From Flavobacterium sp. (lineage in GTDB: Bacteria; Bacteroidota; Bacteroidia; Flavobacteriales; Flavobacteriaceae), in assembly GCA_030150335.1 (NCBI GenBank), contig JASLGC010000281.1, positions 1 through 11,496 of the forward strand: 11,496 nt of DNA, read 5' to 3'. The notes under the pieces are model-generated. The model saw only the letters and a program-made list of their open reading frames with translations. It made no database searches and was not told the DNA's origin. The position numbers were made by a program, and so were the translations under genes. Shown here in pieces: positions 1 to 6,500 of this stretch (positions within the stretch are counted from its first letter, which is position 1; each line of letters begins with the position of its first letter).

Positions 1-435
1 GGCGAAGGCGCAAAAGAACTTGCCCATGTTGTAGTAAATACTATTGCAAGCAATCCAAGTAATAAGCTATCGTTCCCTTATAAGGACGAAGATACTATCG
101 CTTTAAAAATAGAACAAGTAGCTAAAAAGATTTACGGAGCAATACACGTTGAATTTACAGCAGTGGCAAAACGCAAACTTGCATTACTTAAATCAACAGA
201 TATGGATTTATTTCCTGTTTGTATCGCTAAAACACAATATTCATTTTCTTCAGATGCAAAAGCATTTGGTGTTGCTAAAGACTTTGAAATTATAATCAAT
301 GATATTGTCATTAATCGCGGAGCTGAATTTATTGTGGCAATTGCGGGTGATATTATGAGAATGCCTGGTTTACCAAAAGTACCACAGGCAACTAAAATAG
401 ACTTAGTAGATGGATTAATAGAAGGTTTAAGCTAA
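1..435 (+). CDS. fhs: Formate-tetrahydrofolate ligase, C-terminal part (partial at 5' end)
   Basis: This is the last 144 residues of formate-tetrahydrofolate ligase (10-formyl-THF synthetase), which joins formate to tetrahydrofolate using ATP in cytosolic one-carbon metabolism. Frame 1 is open from the first base to TAA at 433-435. The GTG at 163 is an internal valine codon, not a start. Family-typical blocks are visible: VCIAKTQYSFSSD near nt 220-258, used in folate and nucleotide binding in this family, and GDIMRMPGLPKVP near nt 346-384, followed by a normal short tail ending GLIEGLS. The full family protein is about 550 residues, so roughly three quarters lies upstream of the window. A strong hairpin terminator follows 30 bases after the stop, so the gene ends its transcription unit here and is not co-transcribed with the membrane-protein genes downstream. 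Confidence 0.96.
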   Translation, partial: GEGAKELAHVVVNTIASNPSNKLSFPYKDEDTIALKIEQVAKKIYGAIHVEFTAVAKRKLALLKSTDMDLFPVCIAKTQYSFSSDAKAFGVAKDFEIIINDIVINRGAEFIVAIAGDIMRMPGLPKVPQATKIDLVDGLIEGLS

Positions 436-464
436 AAGAAAAAGCTAATTTGTTTATACAACGC

Positions 465-503
465 AAAAAAGGTATTGCACATTACGTACAATACCTTTTT
501 TTT
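465..503 (+). terminator. Rho-independent terminator of fhs
   Basis: The arms AAAAAAGGTATTG (465-477) and CAATACCTTTTTT (489-501) are perfectly complementary around an 11-base loop and run into a T-tract ending at 503. The hairpin starts 30 bases after the fhs stop. The A-run on the left arm means it could also stop transcription on the opposite strand, but no minus-strand gene ends nearby. Confidence 0.9.
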
Positions 504-616
504 AATTGCATTAAGCTTTAACAGATTGTTACAAATAAAGAAATAAAATTCATATTAACAAAATTTATTTTAATGATATCTCACTAAATTCATGTATTTT
601 ATTTTATTATATTTGA

Positions 617-651
617 TTGTCAAAATTAAGAACATTTTTATTCTTATTTTG
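617..651 (+). promoter_or_regulatory. Weak candidate promoter for the OB-fold/flotillin genes
   Basis: TTATTTTG at 644-651 matches five of the six fixed bases of the Bacteroidota -7 element TAnnTTTG and lies 25 bases before the ATG at 677. The nearest upstream TTG (617-619) is 24 bases away, slightly longer than the usual spacing, so the -33 element is poor. The 173-base gap between the fhs terminator and the ATG is otherwise very A/T rich and holds no gene. In a region of this composition such matches arise easily by chance. Confidence 0.25.
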
Positions 652-676
652 ATGAAAAATTAAAGCATTCAATCAA

Positions 677-1390
677 ATGAACGAATTAATCCATCATTTA
701 TTTAATCCACTGCCTAATGCTATAATGACAGTATTGATGATTATTTCATTTGTATACTGGATAGTTTCTTTTTTGGGAGGTGGAATAGATAGCACTGATA
801 TAGACATAAATCCAGAAATTGACTTAGATGTAGATATTGATGCAGAGGTTGATACCGAATTTGATTTGCACAACAACCAGATAGATACTTTATCTGATTC
901 TGAAATAGATACTCACCTACACACAGAACCCTCTCTTTTTGTAAAAGTTCTACATTATATGAATGTAGGAAAAGTCCCTTTTATGATTGTTCTGACTTTA
1001 CTAAAATTCTTTACTTGGGCAGGAACCCTAATAGCTACAACTATTCCTTCAGTAGCCAACCTTGGTATGAAGTCTGTAGTTATCCTTATTCCCCTTTCAT
1101 TTATCGCAATTTTTTTCACACACTATGCCACTACCCCTATTGCAAGATTTTTATACAATACAGGGTATCATGGTGAAGAATCTATTGATTTTATAGGCAA
1201 AGAAGGTAAAATGCTTTCAAGCATATCTGATTATAAAAAAGGAAATGTTGAAATTCTTATAGAGAATGACCCTGTCAAATTACTCGTAACAAGCAACGAT
1301 GGAGAACAACTCTCTTTTGGAGAAAAAGTTTTAATCATCAATAAATCAACTGACAAGAATGTTTATATCGTCAAGAAAATAAACACATAA
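677..1390 (+). CDS. Membrane protein with C-terminal OB-fold, YqiJ/NfeD-like flotillin partner
   Basis: This 237-residue inner-membrane protein probably partners the flotillin encoded 27 bases downstream. Hydrophobic helices are visible at about residues 14-34, 100-123 and 132-152. Between the first and second lies an acidic linker (about 38-63) in which Asp or Glu alternates with hydrophobic residues (for example EIDLDVDIDAEVD). The segment NVGKVPFMIVLTLL (about 96-109) is typical of the OB-fold YqiJ group. After the last helix, residues about 166-236 form a small beta-rich domain starting DFIGKEGKM, consistent with the OB-fold seen in YqiJ and NfeD proteins. In E. coli, yqiJ sits next to the flotillin gene yqiK, and NfeD-type proteins accompany flotillins widely, so the neighbour supports the assignment. 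The biochemical role is unknown; stabilising or organising the flotillin scaffold is inference. The ATG at 677 precedes the first helix and has no Shine-Dalgarno, as is usual in Bacteroidota. Confidence 0.85.
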   Translation: MNELIHHLFNPLPNAIMTVLMIISFVYWIVSFLGGGIDSTDIDINPEIDLDVDIDAEVDTEFDLHNNQIDTLSDSEIDTHLHTEPSLFVKVLHYMNVGKVPFMIVLTLLKFFTWAGTLIATTIPSVANLGMKSVVILIPLSFIAIFFTHYATTPIARFLYNTGYHGEESIDFIGKEGKMLSSISDYKKGNVEILIENDPVKLLVTSNDGEQLSFGEKVLIINKSTDKNVYIVKKINT

Positions 1391-1417
1391 CTATAACCAT
1401 TAAATAAAAATTGAACT

Positions 1418-3490
1418 ATGGAATTCGGATTAGGAACCTTAATAGCCTTAATTATAGGAGCGCTATTCTTACTTATCTTACTGTTTTTTGCTATTCTCGC
1501 ATCATTTTATAAAAAGATACCACAAGGTAAAGCAATTGTAAGAACAGGTGTTGGAGGAACAAAAATTGCATTTAATAAAGGTATATATGTAGTACCCGTA
1601 TTTCACAAAATGGAAATAATGGATATCTCTGTGAAAAAACTACAGATTGACCGTATGCAACAAGAAGGATTGATTTGTAAAGACAATATCCGTGCAGATA
1701 TTAAAGTTGCATTCTTTATCCGAGTAAATAAATCCATTGATGACGTTGTTAATGTGGCACAAACATTAGGTTGTGAAAGAGCAAGTGACGTAGAAACATT
1801 GAGAAACATCTTTGAAGCTAAGTTCTCAGAAGCTCTAAAAACAGTCGGTAAGAAGTTTGAATTCATCGAACTATATGAAGCTCGTAGAGAATTCAGAGAT
1901 GAGATTATCAACATTATCGGAACAGACCTTAATGGTTATATCTTAGACGACTGTGCTATTGACTATTTAGAACAAACGAATATTTCTTTCTTAGACCCTC
2001 AAAACATCTTAGACTCAGAAGGTATTAAGAAGATTACTGAATTAACAGCACAACAAAATATTAATGCTAACCTTATCCGTAGAGATGAGCAAAAAGTTAT
2101 CAAAAAACAAGACGTTGAAGCAAGAGAAGCTATACTTGAATTAGAAAGACAATTAGCAGAAAAAGAAGAAAAGCAACGTAGAGAAATCGACAACGTTCGC
2201 TCTCGTGAAGAAGCAGAAATACAAAAAGTTCGCGAAGAAGAACGCTTAAAATCAGAAAGTGTACGTATATCAACTGAAGAAAGCTTAGCTGTTTTAGAAG
2301 AAAACAAATTACGTCAAGTAATTATTGCTGCTAAAAACAAAGAAAGAACAGATGCAATTGAAACTGAAAGAGTAGAAAAAGACAGAGCTTTAGAGCAAAC
2401 TGAAAGAGAGAGAATTGTTTCTTTAGCGCAAATCAACAAAGAAAAAGCAGTAGAAGAAGAACGCAAATCTATACAAGACGTTATTCGCGAGCGTGTATCT
2501 TTAGAAAAAGGAGTTGTTGAAGAACAACAAAACATAAAAGACGTTGAAGCCCTACGCGAAGTAGAAAGACAAAAACAAGTTGGAATCACACAAGCAACAA
2601 GAGTCGCTGAAGAAAACTTAATCAAAACAATCAAAGAAGCAGAAGCTAAAAAATTCGCACAAGAGCAAATTTCACAACAAATGTTGATTGAAGCTGAAGC
2701 ACAAAAAGAAGCATCTATCAAACAAGCAGAAGCACGTAAAATATTAGCAGAAGCACAAGCAAGAGAAGATGCAACACTTGGACTTGCAGAAGCTGAAGTA
2801 ATCAAAGCTAAAGCAGAAGCTGTGGAACAACAAAGTATTGTAGAAGCTGCGAAAGTACAACGTATGGCAACAGCTGAGGCTGCTGGAATTGAAGCAAAAG
2901 CAGAAGCTAAACGCAAAGAAGGATTAGCTGAGGCTGAAGTAATCAAAGAGAAAGCTTATGCAGATGCAGAAGGTTTAAAAGAAAAAGCAGACGCTATGAA
3001 GCAAATGGATGGTGTAGGTAAAGAGCACGAAGAGTTCAAACTAAAACTTCAAAAAGAAAAAGAAGTAGAACTTGCTCATTTAAACATCCAAAAAGACATT
3101 GCTATGTCTCAAGCTGATGTTTTATCATCTGCCCTTCAAAGTGCAAACATTGATATCGTAGGTGGAGAAACAATGTTCTTCGAAAATATCGTAAACCAAG
3201 TGAGTCGTGCAAAAGGATTTGACAATCTAATTGGCAAAAGCTCAAATGCACAAGACATTAAACGCGCACTTTTAGGAGATGGTACTTCTGTAAATCAAGG
3301 AGAATTATTTGAAAACATCAAATACTACGCTAAACAGTTCAATATTACTTCTGAGGATTTAAAGAACTTGAGCATCGCTACATTGGTTCTTAAAATGCAA
3401 CAAAATGCAACTGATGAGAACAGCGGTTTATTAAACAGTATTGCAGGTGCAGTACAAACATTAGGTATAGGAAATAACAAACTTTCTTAA
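1418..3490 (+). CDS. yqiK: Flotillin family protein, YqiK-like, with extended coiled coil
   Basis: This 690-residue membrane-anchored SPFH (band 7) protein is of the flotillin/YqiK type, which oligomerises on the inner face of the membrane into microdomain scaffolds. One hydrophobic helix (about residues 7-30) is followed by Y-K-K-I-P-Q-G and an SPFH domain to about residue 200. A charged Glu/Lys/Arg coiled coil then runs from about 210 to 440. Next comes the Ala/Glu-rich flotillin repeat region (about 440-560), where LAEAEVIK occurs twice, at 456 and 503. The C-terminal flotillin block includes DIVGGE (579-584). There is no signal-peptide cleavage motif. E. coli YqiK is about 550 residues, so this protein is longer, and the extra length appears to lie in the coiled coil. 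The 27-base gap after the OB-fold gene implies co-transcription. The ATG at 1418 is the natural start because it directly precedes the anchor. Prohibitin or HflK/HflC is less likely, given the Ala/Glu repeats and the OB-fold neighbour. Confidence 0.92.
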   Translation: MEFGLGTLIALIIGALFLLILLFFAILASFYKKIPQGKAIVRTGVGGTKIAFNKGIYVVPVFHKMEIMDISVKKLQIDRMQQEGLICKDNIRADIKVAFFIRVNKSIDDVVNVAQTLGCERASDVETLRNIFEAKFSEALKTVGKKFEFIELYEARREFRDEIINIIGTDLNGYILDDCAIDYLEQTNISFLDPQNILDSEGIKKITELTAQQNINANLIRRDEQKVIKKQDVEAREAILELERQLAEKEEKQRREIDNVRSREEAEIQKVREEERLKSESVRISTEESLAVLEENKLRQVIIAAKNKERTDAIETERVEKDRALEQTERERIVSLAQINKEKAVEEERKSIQDVIRERVSLEKGVVEEQQNIKDVEALREVERQKQVGITQATRVAEENLIKTIKEAEAKKFAQEQISQQMLIEAEAQKEASIKQAEARKILAEAQAREDATLGLAEAEVIKAKAEAVEQQSIVEAAKVQRMATAEAAGIEAKAEAKRKEGLAEAEVIKEKAYADAEGLKEKADAMKQMDGVGKEHEEFKLKLQKEKEVELAHLNIQKDIAMSQADVLSSALQSANIDIVGGETMFFENIVNQVSRAKGFDNLIGKSSNAQDIKRALLGDGTSVNQGELFENIKYYAKQFNITSEDLKNLSIATLVLKMQQNATDENSGLLNSIAGAVQTLGIGNNKLS

Positions 3491-3495
3491 TAAGC

Positions 3496-3530
3496 AACAC
3501 ATCACTTCTTTTATAAAGGAGTGATGTGTT
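3496..3530 (+). terminator. Hairpin between flotillin and ATPase genes, possible leaky terminator
   Basis: The arms AACACATCACTTCT (3496-3509) and AGGAGTGATGTGTT (3517-3530) pair over 14 positions with a single G-U wobble and a 7-base loop. The hairpin lies five bases after the flotillin stop. The downstream tract is ATACTTTTTCCTT, so the U-run is short and interrupted. This fits partial termination, or stabilisation of the upstream mRNA's 3' end, rather than full separation from the ATPase gene, which starts 68 bases later. Confidence 0.7.
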
Positions 3531-3598
3531 ATACTTTTTCCTTACAATTTCATTTATCTACGTATATAATTACACTATATACATAGTCCTTTTATACT

Positions 3599-6500
3599 AT
3601 GGCTGAATTAGAAAACCAACATATAGTAGAATCTCTTGATTCTAATACATACGAAATTATACAGCGAAGACTTCAAGACCAAAAGAGCGAGTTAATTCAA
3701 AAACTCAACACTTTAAATGACAGTCGAAAAGAAATCTTTAGTTCTGTTGATTTAAAACTTATCGCCAACCAACGTATTACAACAGAAAACAATTGCATTG
3801 CCAGAGGGATTATTGCCTTTGACAATATTTGTATATTCGGGTATAACGTACATTTTGGACTAAAGAAAGAGATACAACTAAGCGATGTTTTTAGTATTTA
3901 TCGCTTTGAAAACAATCAATTTCACCCCGAGAACCTTGACTTTATAGCCGATGACAACTTTATCAACGACTATAACAACCTATACAAATATTATAGAGAC
4001 TCTATCTTTAGCCGTTTCAAAAAAACGGAAAACTACCTATATATGGTTTTCCAAACGAGCTCTAAAGTTGATGACCTAAAGGCTTTCAAATGGTTAATAA
4101 AAGACAACAAACTTTATTACCAAGACGACAGAAGTATTCACGAAGTTAAAAGAGCTGACCAATATGAGTTTACTTGGCAAAAAACAACCTTAGACAATAG
4201 ACGTTTAGGGGTGCATCCTCATGTCTCTATTTTAGACAAAGTGTTCATTGAAGCTGTTGGTGGTGACATTACTTTCAAAATAGAGGACAACACTCAAGAC
4301 GGTAAAGGAATCTATAGCGAACCTGTAAAAAATATAGACCAACAACTTGATGATGCTGACTACTTCTATGCAGATTTAAACAACTTTATACTTATTCGTA
4401 TAAAGCCATACCAAGAAGACTTTAGAGCATTCATTTTTAACAACAGAACAAAACAAGTTATTAATGTTCCTGCCTTAAATGAAACTGGAATATTACTACC
4501 CGATAGTCAAGGTATTATCTTTTCTAACGGATATTACCTACAAAATGGCGACTACAAGATTTTTGAAAACACCATTCAAAACCTTGAATACATAAGAACA
4601 ATTCCTTCTCATAATGGAGAAGATTTCTTGTATATATTCTATCAAGCTGAGAACAATATATACGTACTTATGTCTTACAACATCATTAAACAACATGTAG
4701 AAACACCTATTGTTTGTAATGGTTTCACGCTTTTTAATGATGGTAAGCTAATTTACTTGCGTTCAGAAGACGAAGCTGTAAAACATCATGTTGTTCAAAT
4801 TTGGGAAACTCCTTATGCTTCTACGCTAATAGAAAATAAGGAACAAAAAGACAATCACCTTTACAAAATTGGAAACAAAGACATTGTAAAAGCAATGGCT
4901 GAGTGTCAAGAAATCATACATCTGATAGACAAAGAAGATTCGTATGAAGACTTGTATAACGACATCGCTAAAAAAGCAAATGATATAATTGATGCTTATT
5001 TTTGGATTAATGATTCAGAAACGCAACAGCTATCTACTCCCCTTTCTCAAATTAGAAATATTGCCAATACGGCAATTGACGAATTTGAAAAAGTACAAGA
5101 ACAACGAAAAAGAGCATCAAATCAATTAGAGGAATTAAAAACGAAAGTTGACAAGCAACTTTTCAACGTGAAAAACGCTAAGGGAAATACCTTAGAAAGT
5201 TTAGTACAACTACTTGCAGACAACAGAAAGCTTGTAGGAGAAGTAATCAATGCTAAACAAACGAAGTACACGAGTATTCCAACACTTGAGTCCTACCAAG
5301 AATCTCTTTCTAAAACCAACAGTTCTCTATCAGAAAAAACCATTGCCTTCTTATTACAAGAACACGCATTGGTTCCGTATGAAGACAAGGTAAGTGCACA
5401 AAAAGAAAAAGTCAATGAAGTTGTCAAGGTAATTGATGCTAATGCTATTGACGATAATTGCAAGAAAATATCAGCAGAATTAGAGTTGCTAATAGATATC
5501 TTAAACAGTCTAAAGATTGAGGATACCACTCAAGCAACAAAGATTATTGAGAAGATATCTGTTATTTTCGCCTCTTTAAACGAGGTGCGTTCACAACTAA
5601 AACGCAAGATAGACTCCTTACGTACCAATGAATCTATAGCGGAATTTCACGCACAACTTACTTTGTTAGACCAAAGTATTATCAACTTTTTAGAGTTGTC
5701 AAATACTCCTGAAAAATGTGATGAATACTATTCTAAAGTAAGTGTACAAGTTGAGGAATTAGAAAGTAAGTTTGCCGACTTTGACGAATTTATTCTAAAA
5801 ATTGCAGACAAACGAGAGGAAGTTGTCAAGGCTTTCGACACCCGTAAAACACAACTTGTTGAGCAAATTAATAGACGCACAAGTTCTCTTGAGCAGATTG
5901 GTCTGCGTATTTTAAAAAATATCGAGAACAAATCTGCTTCTTTTAAAACCAAAGAAGACATACACGCTTTCTTCTCTACGGACTTAATGATTGATAAAGT
6001 TCGTCAGTTAGTTCACGATTTAAAAGAATTGGGCGATGTATCAAAAGCAGAGAATCTTGAGAACAGTATTAAAACAAGCCAAGAAGATGCGCTACGTACT
6101 TTAAGGGATAAACAAGACTTGTTTGCCGATGGTGAAAATATCATTGCACTTGGCAACAATAAATTCTTGGTTAACAAACAACCTCTTGACCTTACAATAG
6201 TCAGAAGGAATGACGTTTTATTTTATCACCTTACAGGAACGAGCTTCTACTATCCTATCCAAAATGATAAGATATACGCTTATAAAGAAATTTGGAATCA
6301 AGACTTAGTATCGGAAAACAATACGGTTTACCGCGCTGAATACTTAGCATATCAGGTTTATAAGCAATATAAAAAAGACAATACATTAGTTCTTTCAGAA
6401 ACTATAAAACATAGAACAGAACAAAACTACGCCGAAGGTTATCTAAAAGGTGTACACGATTTTGACGCATTAGAAATCTGCAATGCCCTACTTTCTTTGA

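Noticed and set aside
2314..2946. 210-codon minus-strand open frame, Ser/Ala/Cys rich, opposite the flotillin gene
   Set aside because: It is the antisense of the Glu/Ala/Lys coiled-coil codons of the flotillin, whose composition removes stops on the other strand. It has no recognisable domain and lies wholly inside a well-supported gene; the frames at 1603-1914 and 1999-2307 are the same kind of artefact.
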